Positions 7,554-15,265 of a stretch of 64,000 bases of DNA are shown here, piece after piece; within the stretch, counting starts at the first letter, position 1, and each line of letters starts with the position of its first letter. A program made the translations under genes and the position numbers. Source of the stretch: UM-FILTER-33-9 sp964530235 (GTDB taxonomy: Bacteria > Patescibacteriota > Microgenomatia > UBA1406 > GWC2-37-13); the NCBI GenBank assembly GCA_964530235.1, contig CAZGYB010000005.1:62001-126000 (forward strand). Direction: 5' to 3'. The notes under the pieces are model-generated. The model ran no database searches. It worked only from the letters and a program-made list of their open reading frames with translations, and was not told the origin of the DNA.

Positions 7554-9798
7554 TCGTATATAATACCTCTCCCCTTTTATCCCATGTATTCTCTTTGGCG
7601 TAGTCAATGCGCTTTTTTGTAAGTGATGGGTCTTTTTCTTCAAGAGCTTTTTTTGTAAGTTCGACAAATTCATCATTGTTTTTCGCAAGATATACAAAAT
7701 CTTTTATATTATGAAGTTCCGGCAGGTCTGTAGCAACAACCGGTTTGCCAGCTGCGAAATATTCATAAATCTTGACGGGATTAGTTGCTTTAATAAGGTC
7801 GTTTATAACAAAAGGGATTAGACAGACATCAAAATTGGCTGAATAATTTGGAAGTTCTTTATAAGGTTTTTCTCCCAATAAAAAAACGTTATTGAATTTG
7901 CTAGCAACTCCTCTCAGTGTTTCATGAGTGACAGCTCCTATGAGGACAATTGAATGCGAAGGATACTCTTTTGCAAGACGAATAACAATTTCAGCATCAA
8001 ACCATTCAGCGATCGCACCGTAATACCCAATAATTTTTCCTTTGCATTGTTTTATATCGGGGGGTTTCAGTTGGGTTTTGTTTTGAGCAACCGCAAAGTG
8101 TGTGTATTCTCCTGCATTTTTGACTAAGGCTAGCATTTTCGGATGAAATTTTTTCATTTTTAAATATAAATGGTCAGATGCGGCTGTTACCGCTCTTGCC
8201 TCCCTTGCAATTTTCGATTCAATTTTGACGAGTTCATCGGAACTCATTTCAAACGATTCGTGATCGTCCATACAATCGTACATTATCTTAAATTTTGAAG
8301 AATTAAAAATATATCCCCAAAAAGGGTGGTCAATTTTGAGAATAAAGTTTGTTAAGCCTGCATCTTTTACAAATTTACAAAACGAAATCAGTATCGTTTT
8401 TTTGTCTTCACGAGTCGGCTTTTCTATGTATATGTTAAGATTGTTATGAGCGGTTAATTTGCATAAATATATATTTTTTTTAATTTTTTTGATTTCATAG
8501 TGATCTTTATCAAGTGTATTTTGGGTAATAAACTGATGGTCAAGGTAAAATACCCTGTGTCCCCTTTTTGCTAATTGTTCCGCCAAATGCTGAGGACGCT
8601 GGTGACGGAATAAATATCCGATGATTGAACAGATGACAATGTCAGGTTTACCCGGTAACGGCGGCAAGATTTTGCTAATTGTCCACAGGGTGCGAATCAT
8701 CCGTGTTGCTTTAGGGACAGATTCAAACCGATGGTATATTTGAAACGGTATATATAAGACAGAAGATTGAAGCGACCTTAGTTTTCTGTAGTATTTTTTT
8801 AATTTTTCGAGACGTTTTTTTAGTTTTTCTTTTCCTCTAAGATTGAGGTATTTATTGTAATCAAATGGTTCAACATCGAGTTCTTTATAGGACAAGAATT
8901 TTTTAAAAGGCTGAAAAAGCCGGAATAGCGGATATCCTTCATCTATAAGAAGATCCTGCCGAATCGATTTAATTTGTACACTGACTTTCATAATTTTTTT
9001 TAGAATCTGTTTGATTTCTCGTATTTCTATTCGATAATGATGAGGGATCCACTGCGTTTGCCATTTTTCTTCAAATTTTTTCTTATTTTTGTTGAATAAG
9101 CTGGTTAATTCGTCTTTTTTCATCAGACTAAACGATTTTCCTCCCTCATGGTGTACAAATACGTCCTCCGCGATAAGAACTTTTAGTCCAGCTATTTTTA
9201 TTCTGCGACAATAATCGTCATCCTCAAACCACCCCTGCTCAAAACGCTCGTCCAGATAGCCGACTTTATTGAAAACCGATCGTTTCATCATCCAGCAAAA
9301 TGCGGCAACAGTTTGGGCCGGCAGAGTTTCACCTTTATGCAGAGTTGTATATTCTTTTGTTATCCGGTGCATTTCGTCCCAGTTTCCAGATTCGTACAAT
9401 ACATCGATTTTTGCTTCATTACCGATATTGTTGGTTACTGGGCCGACCAGACCTACTCCTTGTTTATTCGCGTGTATTATCAGGCCCTCGATCCATCCTT
9501 TCGTCACATAGGTGTCGTTGTTGAGTAACACAATGTACTCGCCTTTTGCCATCCGGAGGCCGATGTTGTTTGCCTTGGCAAATCCAAGATTTGTTTTGTT
9601 CCAAATTACTTTGATGTTAAGCGGAGACTGTTTTATAAATTCAGGAAGTTTTTCCAGAGTTTCGTCTGTAGAATTGTTATCCAAGATAATTATCTCCTTA
9701 TTTGTATACGTATCTTTTTCTAAACTCTGCAAACAGTTAAACGTATATTTCCAGTTATTGAAAAGAGCGAGTATAATACTTACTTTAGGTTGTTTCAT
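7516..9798 (-). CDS. Two-domain glycosyltransferase: family 2 fused to family 4
   Basis: 760 aa. Residues ~1-260 are a GT-A domain: KVSIILALFNNWKYT, IIILDNNSTDETL, NLGFAKANNIG, VLLNNDTYV, and FEQGWFEDDDYCRRI, which places it in the rhamnosyltransferase-like GT2 group. Residues ~390-760 are a GT-B domain with IGYYGAIAEWFDAEI and the donor-site YEYFAAGKPVVATDLPE of GT4 enzymes. One polypeptide probably adds two successive sugars of a surface repeat unit. A basic, coiled linker (~265-360, rich in K/L) joins the domains. It starts 5 nt after the preceding glycosyltransferase gene, in one operon. Confidence 0.85.
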   Translation of the reverse strand: MKQPKVSIILALFNNWKYTFNCLQSLEKDTYTNKEIIILDNNSTDETLEKLPEFIKQSPLNIKVIWNKTNLGFAKANNIGLRMAKGEYIVLLNNDTYVTKGWIEGLIIHANKQGVGLVGPVTNNIGNEAKIDVLYESGNWDEMHRITKEYTTLHKGETLPAQTVAAFCWMMKRSVFNKVGYLDERFEQGWFEDDDYCRRIKIAGLKVLIAEDVFVHHEGGKSFSLMKKDELTSLFNKNKKKFEEKWQTQWIPHHYRIEIREIKQILKKIMKVSVQIKSIRQDLLIDEGYPLFRLFQPFKKFLSYKELDVEPFDYNKYLNLRGKEKLKKRLEKLKKYYRKLRSLQSSVLYIPFQIYHRFESVPKATRMIRTLWTISKILPPLPGKPDIVICSIIGYLFRHQRPQHLAEQLAKRGHRVFYLDHQFITQNTLDKDHYEIKKIKKNIYLCKLTAHNNLNIYIEKPTREDKKTILISFCKFVKDAGLTNFILKIDHPFWGYIFNSSKFKIMYDCMDDHESFEMSSDELVKIESKIAREARAVTAASDHLYLKMKKFHPKMLALVKNAGEYTHFAVAQNKTQLKPPDIKQCKGKIIGYYGAIAEWFDAEIVIRLAKEYPSHSIVLIGAVTHETLRGVASKFNNVFLLGEKPYKELPNYSANFDVCLIPFVINDLIKATNPVKIYEYFAAGKPVVATDLPELHNIKDFVYLAKNNDEFVELTKKALEEKDPSLTKKRIDYAKENTWDKRGEVLYTIIEKLQHQESLR

Positions 9799-9803
9799 AA
9801 AGA

Positions 9804-10658
9804 CTATTCAGTTAATCTGTATTTGTGTGGTATCCACTTACCCCACTTTTTTTCAAACCTCTTTTTATTGGTGAGAAAAACATTCCGATAAAATGGACTA
9901 TTCTGATTGAGGGTTTTTCCTCCAAAATGGTGAATATAGACATCATCAACGCAAATAATTTTATACCCATTTTTTTTCACCCTCATACAATAATCATCAT
10001 CATCAAAATAACCCTTTATATAGCGAGTATCCAATAGGCCAATTTTTTCAAAAACAGACCGCCTCATAATCCAACAAAATGATGAAAGGGAATTCATTGT
10101 TGTAATTTTATCCCAGTGAGTTATAGTGTACCAAAATGCTGCACTATTCAGTGATCGTATATCAGATATTTTATATCTGAGAGTTACCTTTGCTTCGTTT
10201 CCTACACTATTGGTTATTGGACCTGCTAGCCCCACATCTTTTTTATCAGCATGGTACATAAGTCGCTCTAGCCAATAAGGCGTAACAATAGTGTCATTAT
10301 TTAAAAGAACAATATAGTTTCCTTTTGCCTGTTTTAGGCCTTTATTATTTCCTCTGACAAAACCAATATTGTGTTTTATATCGATTATTTGCATGGGATA
10401 CTTTTTGTTTAAGTCAAAGATCTTTTTTTTGACTTTAGAATTAGATCCATTCTCTACTAAGATTATTTCAAATAATTCTTGAGGAGTAGTTTGAAAGATA
10501 CTTTCGATGCATTGGCTAGTAAACTCAAAGTTATTGTAAGAAAGAATTATGATACTGGCGTACGTTGAAGCACTGCTTCGCCTATGCACCAGTTTGAAGA
10601 ATAAATAGCTTGAAATTGACATGCATGCATCATATATTTTTGTCAATTTTCTAACCAT
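9804..10658 (-). CDS. Family 2 glycosyltransferase (rhamnosyltransferase-like)
   Basis: A 284-aa cytoplasmic GT-A enzyme with a short hydrophobic N-terminus. Motifs: SIIILSYNNFEFTSQ (~37), EIILVENGSN, NIGFVRGNNKG, VLLNNDTIV, GYFDDDDYCMRV and HHFGGKT. The C-terminal RFEKKWGKWIPHKYR is nearly the same as in the GT2 half of the next gene (KFEEKWQTQWIPHHYR), so the two are paralogues. It lies 2 nt after the nucleotidyltransferase gene and 5 nt before the fusion glycosyltransferase. The transferred sugar is unknown. Confidence 0.85.
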   Translation of the reverse strand: MVRKLTKIYDACMSISSYLFFKLVHRRSSASTYASIIILSYNNFEFTSQCIESIFQTTPQELFEIILVENGSNSKVKKKIFDLNKKYPMQIIDIKHNIGFVRGNNKGLKQAKGNYIVLLNNDTIVTPYWLERLMYHADKKDVGLAGPITNSVGNEAKVTLRYKISDIRSLNSAAFWYTITHWDKITTMNSLSSFCWIMRRSVFEKIGLLDTRYIKGYFDDDDYCMRVKKNGYKIICVDDVYIHHFGGKTLNQNSPFYRNVFLTNKKRFEKKWGKWIPHKYRLTE

Positions 10659-10660
10659 TT

Positions 10661-11395
10661 TTAAAACTTAAAATCTTTTATTGTTTTATTTGCATTTAGT
10701 GCAGAATCTAACGTCCCGATATCATAGTACTGGTCCCCGATTATGGTGCAAAATATTCTGATATTACTACTTTTTGCAAGATTATTAAAGCCGACGCCCA
10801 ACAATCGCTCTGAATCTTTGACCCTTTGATTTAGTATACTTTTTTTAAGTTTTTTTAATGCTCGAACTTTCCCTCCCCAAATCCCCCAGACATACTGACT
10901 GCATGGCGGATTTTTTTTAACACGTACCTCCAGTACTCTCATTTTTTTTGTAAATCTTACACTATCATATTTTGTTGGGTCTAGAACTTTAAAAATACCG
11001 AGCGAGATACCCGCTCCTCGTTTCAGTTGTGATAATATTTTTTTGAAAGCATTTCTTGGTGAATAAATAGTGTCAGGAAGACCGAATAGGCAGATATCGT
11101 CGTCGTTCATTACATCAATGGGATACAAACAAGATTCAGGAAGAGATGCAGAAGAGTAAAAATACATGCCAATAAGCTTTCGATAATTCGAATAATATTT
11201 CGCAATATCCAGCTTTTCTGGGTTAACTACTAATTTAATTTCATCAACATTCGAAGCTTCTAGCTCATTAATTAAATACTCAGAGATTGCAAAGTGACGC
11301 TTGTTCGAAATAACAGGATACAGCTCTTTAGAAAATCCAATAGGTTGAAGTCTTGTACCTTTCCCAGCCATTGGCAGAACCCCATATACTTTCAT
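10661..11395 (-). CDS. Sugar-phosphate nucleotidyltransferase (RmlA-like)
   Basis: 244 aa, start ATG at 11395 (MKVYGVLPMAGKGTRLQPIG); the frame is open to 11434 but the extra 13 residues are not family sequence. GKGTRLQPIGFSKELYPV is the NTP-binding signature of the glucose-1-phosphate thymidylyl/uridylyl/cytidylyltransferase superfamily, and DVMNDDDICLFGLPDTIY carries the metal-binding Asp region. The C-terminal YDIGTLDSAL matches the usual end of the catalytic domain. It likely makes an activated sugar for the two downstream glycosyltransferases. A TATAAT box lies 9 nt upstream (11405-11410). Substrate unknown. Confidence 0.8.
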   Translation of the reverse strand: MKVYGVLPMAGKGTRLQPIGFSKELYPVISNKRHFAISEYLINELEASNVDEIKLVVNPEKLDIAKYYSNYRKLIGMYFYSSASLPESCLYPIDVMNDDDICLFGLPDTIYSPRNAFKKILSQLKRGAGISLGIFKVLDPTKYDSVRFTKKMRVLEVRVKKNPPCSQYVWGIWGGKVRALKKLKKSILNQRVKDSERLLGVGFNNLAKSSNIRIFCTIIGDQYYDIGTLDSALNANKTIKDFKF

Positions 11396-11404
11396 TTTGA
11401 GCAC

Positions 11405-11410
11405 ATTATA
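11405..11410 (-). promoter_or_regulatory. -10 box TATAAT, 9 nt before the start codon
   Basis: TATAAT on the minus strand with GTGCTCAAA before ATG 11395. It would give a leader of about 2-3 nt and allow expression of the nucleotidyltransferase/glycosyltransferase genes separately from the TagF-like gene upstream. Confidence 0.5.
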
Positions 11411-11521
11411 TAGTAAGATTGACCTTATGTACAATATAAATGCTTTTTTAAATGAAGCTTATTTCTTACATTTTTATTAGATTTTCTATCCGTTCGAATA
11501 TCGTACAGGTTATATAAAGAT

Positions 11522-12820
11522 TCAGGCGGGAGTCTTTATTTGAGAAAAGTATTCTAAATTATTAACCATCTTGACAATGTTTTCGTTAGAAACACCTTCC
11601 AAAACATCATGCAGCAAATATTTTACTTGATCGAGTCTTGAACCATAGTCTTTGGAGTCCGAATTCAAATGTGTAATGCAATAATAGACATCTTTCCAGT
11701 CCTTTACTTTAGGTCCAGGAGTTATGGAGTCATAATCGAAATAAAACCCTCTGTCAGTTTTTTCATACTCCTCTCTATCGAACGGGGCAAAAATTATTGG
11801 TTTTCCAGACAAAAGGAAGTCTACATAGATACTTGAATAATCGGTAATCAGAAAATCTATTTTTGTCAGAAGAGGATAGATATCCTGATTTATTTCGTCA
11901 TCGGAAAGTAGGTGAATATGCCTGAGCCGGGCGTTGGTTTTTTTTATATCATCTCTATTCCAGTTGTGAAGCTTTACAAACAAATAGACATTTTGTTTTT
12001 GAAGTTTCTTTCCTAAGTTTTCAGCTTCTTTGACGAACATATCAATAATATTTATTTTTCCTTCTTTTCGGTAGGTGGGAGCATAGAGACCGATTTTTAT
12101 TCCATGATTTTTTAGTCTGCTTACCAGTTGATCTATCGGCTGCTTTTCGATATTCGTACCAAAAAAGACTTCATTTCTGGGATAACCCGTAATATGAACC
12201 TTAGTCGGGTTAACTCCGTGAGATCGTATTGTTTTTTCTTTCGAAACTTGGGAAAGAGTCATAACGGCGTTGTATCTATTCCAATTGTCATACGGAATTA
12301 TGGAATCACTTATTCCTGAGTCTAAATGTAATCTCCGGGTAATAAAAAGTGCGGTTATTTTTAACTTTTGCCTAATTACTGATGAAAACGTTGGTTTTAT
12401 ATGTTTTGCAGGAAGCGTCATGTTTTTTGGTCCTAAGCCGTGTGAAAGATAGATGCACTTTGTCTGTTTTGAAATTGCTGCCCGGTAGAAGTCAAAATGA
12501 AGCGACACACTACATATTGCAAAACCCGCTTTTATTGCGAGCCATATACCGTAGGGAGAGTGCATATTGTATGCTTCGTATCCTTTTTTTCGGACAAGGA
12601 GTATTGGATAGTTACGTTTTGCTAACCAGACTGCCCTGATTTCAGGATGATTTTTTTGAACATATTCAAAAAGGTATTTAGAGTTGTCATTATATGCTTC
12701 TCCTGACCATGTTCCAAAAATCCAAAGATTTTGGTCTTTTTTGATATGTGAGGATAAAGAGTATATTAAAATAGCAAAAAGATCAGCGATAAATTCGATT
12801 AAGATTGAATAGATATCCAT
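11522..12820 (-). CDS. CDP-glycerol (alditol) glycerophosphotransferase family, TagF/TagB-like
   Basis: 432 aa. The CDP-glycerol:polyglycerol-phosphate transferase domain covers most of it, with LSHGLGPKNM (~127), GYPRNEVFF (~208), IGLYAPTYRKEG (~241) and ITDYSSIYVDFLLSGKPIIF (~330), including the conserved HG, APT and DYSS/D motifs. These peripheral membrane enzymes move glycerol-phosphate or ribitol-phosphate from a CDP-activated donor to lipid-linked polymers of teichoic-acid type. An N-terminal hydrophobic segment (residues ~5-25) could anchor it. It overlaps the nucleotidyltransferase gene at 12799-12820, so the pair is co-translated and may share CDP-linked substrate. Confidence 0.88.
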   Translation of the reverse strand: MDIYSILIEFIADLFAILIYSLSSHIKKDQNLWIFGTWSGEAYNDNSKYLFEYVQKNHPEIRAVWLAKRNYPILLVRKKGYEAYNMHSPYGIWLAIKAGFAICSVSLHFDFYRAAISKQTKCIYLSHGLGPKNMTLPAKHIKPTFSSVIRQKLKITALFITRRLHLDSGISDSIIPYDNWNRYNAVMTLSQVSKEKTIRSHGVNPTKVHITGYPRNEVFFGTNIEKQPIDQLVSRLKNHGIKIGLYAPTYRKEGKINIIDMFVKEAENLGKKLQKQNVYLFVKLHNWNRDDIKKTNARLRHIHLLSDDEINQDIYPLLTKIDFLITDYSSIYVDFLLSGKPIIFAPFDREEYEKTDRGFYFDYDSITPGPKVKDWKDVYYCITHLNSDSKDYGSRLDQVKYLLHDVLEGVSNENIVKMVNNLEYFSQIKTPA

Positions 12821-13542
12821 TCTTTCATCTTAGCATAATCATCCAGGTCATCAATTTCATGCCACCATGATTCAGGGACAAGCTCGATTTTGACTTTATG
12901 ATTTAGAGAAACAAGTCGGTTAAAAATGTGATGATAAAAACGAGGTGTTCCAGTTGGAGAAGACATCATTTTGATTGTTTGTGATGCAAAGAGTGTTCGG
13001 GTTTCGTTACCACGAAGGACAATTAAATTTGTAGAGGCGGCATTTGTATTTTTATTTTCGATATATTTATTTGCATAGATCAGATATCCACTTGAATCAA
13101 TCTGAAGTCTCATTTCATCTGTTGAATAGGTTTTTTTGACACTCGCTAGGACAGTAAAAGCGCTATCTGTTCTATTTGATAACACATCAAAAATTTTTGG
13201 ATTATATAAATTGTCACATACGGTTAGGATAGAGTCTTCGTTTATAATAAATGGGAGTGCTGTTTTCACTGAATAAACTGGAGATGGATGGTTAAAATCG
13301 GTATTGTAAACAGTTTCTATCGACGTTTTGTATGTTTTAGTTTTAATAAACTCATCAATCAAGTGGTGTGTGTAACCAGTGACAATAAGTATTTTGGAAA
13401 AGAAATTTGTTTTATCTGCGAGGTCGATCATGCGTTCTAGAAGTGTTGATCCGTCATAAAGGGGTACAAGTGGTTTTGGGTATGATAAGGTGTGATGTTT
13501 TAAGCGTTCTCCTTTACCTGCTGCCAGGATGATAAATTGCAT
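12799..13542 (-). CDS. Nucleotidyltransferase of the phosphocholine/alditol-phosphate cytidylyltransferase type
   Basis: 247 aa. It begins MQFIILAAGKGERLKHHT, the NTP-binding signature, then YPKPLVPLYDGSTLLERMI. VCDNLYNP holds the metal-binding Asp, and the C-terminal SWWHEIDDLDDY resembles the WxEID..DD end of LicC-like and I-1-P-cytidylyltransferase-like enzymes. The adjacent TagF-like gene (22-nt overlap) suggests it makes the CDP-linked donor, but the exact phospho-substrate (choline, glycerol, ribitol) is not readable. TATAAT lies exactly 6 nt before the ATG, so the mRNA is predicted leaderless. Confidence 0.75.
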   Translation of the reverse strand: MQFIILAAGKGERLKHHTLSYPKPLVPLYDGSTLLERMIDLADKTNFFSKILIVTGYTHHLIDEFIKTKTYKTSIETVYNTDFNHPSPVYSVKTALPFIINEDSILTVCDNLYNPKIFDVLSNRTDSAFTVLASVKKTYSTDEMRLQIDSSGYLIYANKYIENKNTNAASTNLIVLRGNETRTLFASQTIKMMSSPTGTPRFYHHIFNRLVSLNHKVKIELVPESWWHEIDDLDDYAKMKEWISIQS

Positions 13543-13548
13543 GCCTAT

Positions 13549-13582
13549 ATTATATGAAATTAAGGCGATTTTTTGCTAAAAT
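13549..13582. promoter_or_regulatory. Divergent pair of leaderless promoters
   Basis: The minus strand has TATAAT at 13549-13554, then ATAGGC, then ATG 13542. The plus strand has TAAAAT at 13577-13582, then ATAGCT, then ATG 13589. Both boxes are exactly 6 nt from the start codon, within a 46-bp divergent spacer. Confidence 0.65.
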
Positions 13583-13588
13583 ATAGCT

Positions 13589-14329
13589 ATGTTGGTTATC
13601 ACTCTTCAAAACGTCCATAAATTCTTCTTTTTCCAACACCAGAAAACGGTTAAAGAGCTTGTCCAGGCGGTTTTTTTCAGGCAAAAAACACTTGAGCGGA
13701 TTCACGCACTGAACGATGTCTCATTTACGATAAACGCCGGTGAAACAGTAGGTATTATCGGAAAAAACGGAGCCGGAAAATCTACACTGCTGAAACTTAT
13801 CGCTGGGGTTTCATCTCCTACCTCGGGAACGATAAGCGTAACAAAAAAAGTCGCACCGCTTATTGAACTGGGAGCCGGTTTTCACCCAGAACTGAATGGT
13901 AGAGAGAATATTTTCTTAAATGGAGTAATTCTTGGATTGAGAGAATCGTTCATCAAAGAAAAATACAAAGAAATTGTGGCCTTTGCGGAGGTTGAGGAGT
14001 TTATGGAAACGCCCCTTAAATATTATTCTTCAGGCATGTACATGCGCCTGGCTTTTGCGGTTGCGGTTTTTACCAATCCGGAAGTATTGCTTGTTGATGA
14101 GATACTAGCTGTCGGAGATGAAGGATTTCAGAAAAAATGCCTTGCAAAGATGAATGAATTTAAAAAAAACGGAACAACGATTGTGTATGTTTCACATGCT
14201 ATGAAAACTATTGAGGAGTTCTGTGATAGAGTTATTTATCTTGAGCATGGGAGTGTGAAGTTTGATGGAGATGCGGAAGAAGGAGTGGGTCTATATAGGA
14301 AAGAGATAGTGAATAAGGTCAAAGGTTAA
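13589..14329 (+). CDS. ABC transporter ATP-binding subunit for teichoic-acid/polysaccharide export (TagH/Wzt-like)
   Basis: 246 aa. Walker A GKNGAGKST (~58), signature YSSGMYMRLAF (~150), Walker B EVLLVDEILAVGDE (~168) and H-loop SHA are all present. The order and the LGAGFHPELNGRENI segment match the TagH/KpsT/Wzt subfamily that powers export of lipid-linked polymers. There is no C-terminal carbohydrate-binding domain of the long Wzt type; the protein ends just after the ATPase core, where a heptad repeat begins. With the permease at 14441 it forms a two-component flippase for the polymer made by the neighbouring TagF-like enzyme. Confidence 0.92.
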   Translation: MLVITLQNVHKFFFFQHQKTVKELVQAVFFRQKTLERIHALNDVSFTINAGETVGIIGKNGAGKSTLLKLIAGVSSPTSGTISVTKKVAPLIELGAGFHPELNGRENIFLNGVILGLRESFIKEKYKEIVAFAEVEEFMETPLKYYSSGMYMRLAFAVAVFTNPEVLLVDEILAVGDEGFQKKCLAKMNEFKKNGTTIVYVSHAMKTIEEFCDRVIYLEHGSVKFDGDAEEGVGLYRKEIVNKVKG

Positions 14330-14429
14330 ACGTCAAAGGTCAAAAGTGAAAGTTAACGATCAAACTAAGATGTGTGTACTTTTTACCTATAACTTTAATT
14401 TTTTATCTTTAACTTTTGATTTTTGAGTT
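14322..14429 (+). repeat. Intergenic heptad repeat with inverted second arm
   Basis: The left arm (14322-14385) runs as GGTCAAA, GGTTAAA, CGTCAAA, GGTCAAA. The right arm (14387-14429) shows the complementary pattern CTTTAAT, CTTTAAC, TTTTGAT. The array starts over the 3' end of the ATPase gene and fills the spacer to the permease gene. It could fold as an imperfect long hairpin. Confidence 0.7.
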
Positions 14430-14440
14430 TTATTTAACAT

Positions 14441-15208
14441 ATGATAATTTTCAAACATTGGGAGCTCATAAAATATTTAACTGAGAAGGAAATAAAGGCG
14501 CGGTATAAGCAGTCTTTTCTTGGTTTTTTCTGGGTTGTCCTCAATCCTTTTTTTCAAATGCTTATTATGAGCTTTGTATTTTCAAAGGTAATGCGGGTGA
14601 ACAACCTTGGCGTTCCATACCCTGTTTTTCTTTACGCCGGACTTCTTCCATGGTTGTTTTTCTCAAACTCGCTCCAGAATGCAACAGAAGAGCTGGTTGA
14701 AAATGCCTCACTTATCAAAAAAATCTATTTTCCTCGGGAAATTCTTGTACTTTCCGCACTGCTTGCAAAAGCATTTGATTTTGCGCTTTCGACACTCATT
14801 TTTGTTCTCCTGCTTATCTGGTATCGCATCCCATTTACGCCATACATGTTGCTGTTTCTGCCGTTATTTCTACTGCAGTTTTTGTTTACCTACGGTGTGT
14901 CTTTGTTTCTTTCAGCAACCAATCTGTTTTACCGTGACGTACGCTATCTTCTCAATCTGGTAGTTACCATCTGGTTTTATGCAACGCCGGTTATTTATGC
15001 AACCGAGTTTTTTCCGGTTCAGTATCGCTGGATATTCCGTATAAACCCTATGTCTGTATTTATTAATGCATACCGGCAGATTTTGCTTGCGGGAGATTTA
15101 CCGAATTTCCCGAGTCTTCTCATAGGTGTGTGCGTAAGCCTGCTCATTTTTATCCTTTCCATTGGATTATTTAAAAGACTTGAGGGTATGTTTGCGGATG
15201 TTGTTTAG
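14441..15208 (+). CDS. ABC-2 type polysaccharide/teichoic-acid export permease (TagG/Wzm-like)
   Basis: 255 aa, about six membrane segments. The N-terminal LIKYLTEKEIKARYKQS followed by FLGFFWVVLNPFFQML is the hallmark of the ABC-2 polysaccharide exporter family, and ATPVIYATEFFP plus RINPMSVFINAYRQIL occur near the C-terminus as in TagG. It partners the ATPase at 13589 to move lipid-linked polymer across the membrane. The 111-nt spacer between the two genes is filled by an inverted heptad repeat, unusual for such a tightly paired system. No clear promoter or SD was seen directly before ATG 14441. Confidence 0.92.
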   Translation: MIIFKHWELIKYLTEKEIKARYKQSFLGFFWVVLNPFFQMLIMSFVFSKVMRVNNLGVPYPVFLYAGLLPWLFFSNSLQNATEELVENASLIKKIYFPREILVLSALLAKAFDFALSTLIFVLLLIWYRIPFTPYMLLFLPLFLLQFLFTYGVSLFLSATNLFYRDVRYLLNLVVTIWFYATPVIYATEFFPVQYRWIFRINPMSVFINAYRQILLAGDLPNFPSLLIGVCVSLLIFILSIGLFKRLEGMFADVV

Positions 15209-15265
15209 TGGATGCTTCAATATTCATTTGAATTCCTAGAGAAAAGATGAAATAATGGTTCCTTC

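Noticed and set aside
14322..14429. Repeat arrays as CRISPR
   Set aside because: Units are 7 bp, degenerate and contiguous with no spacers; no cas genes are in the window.
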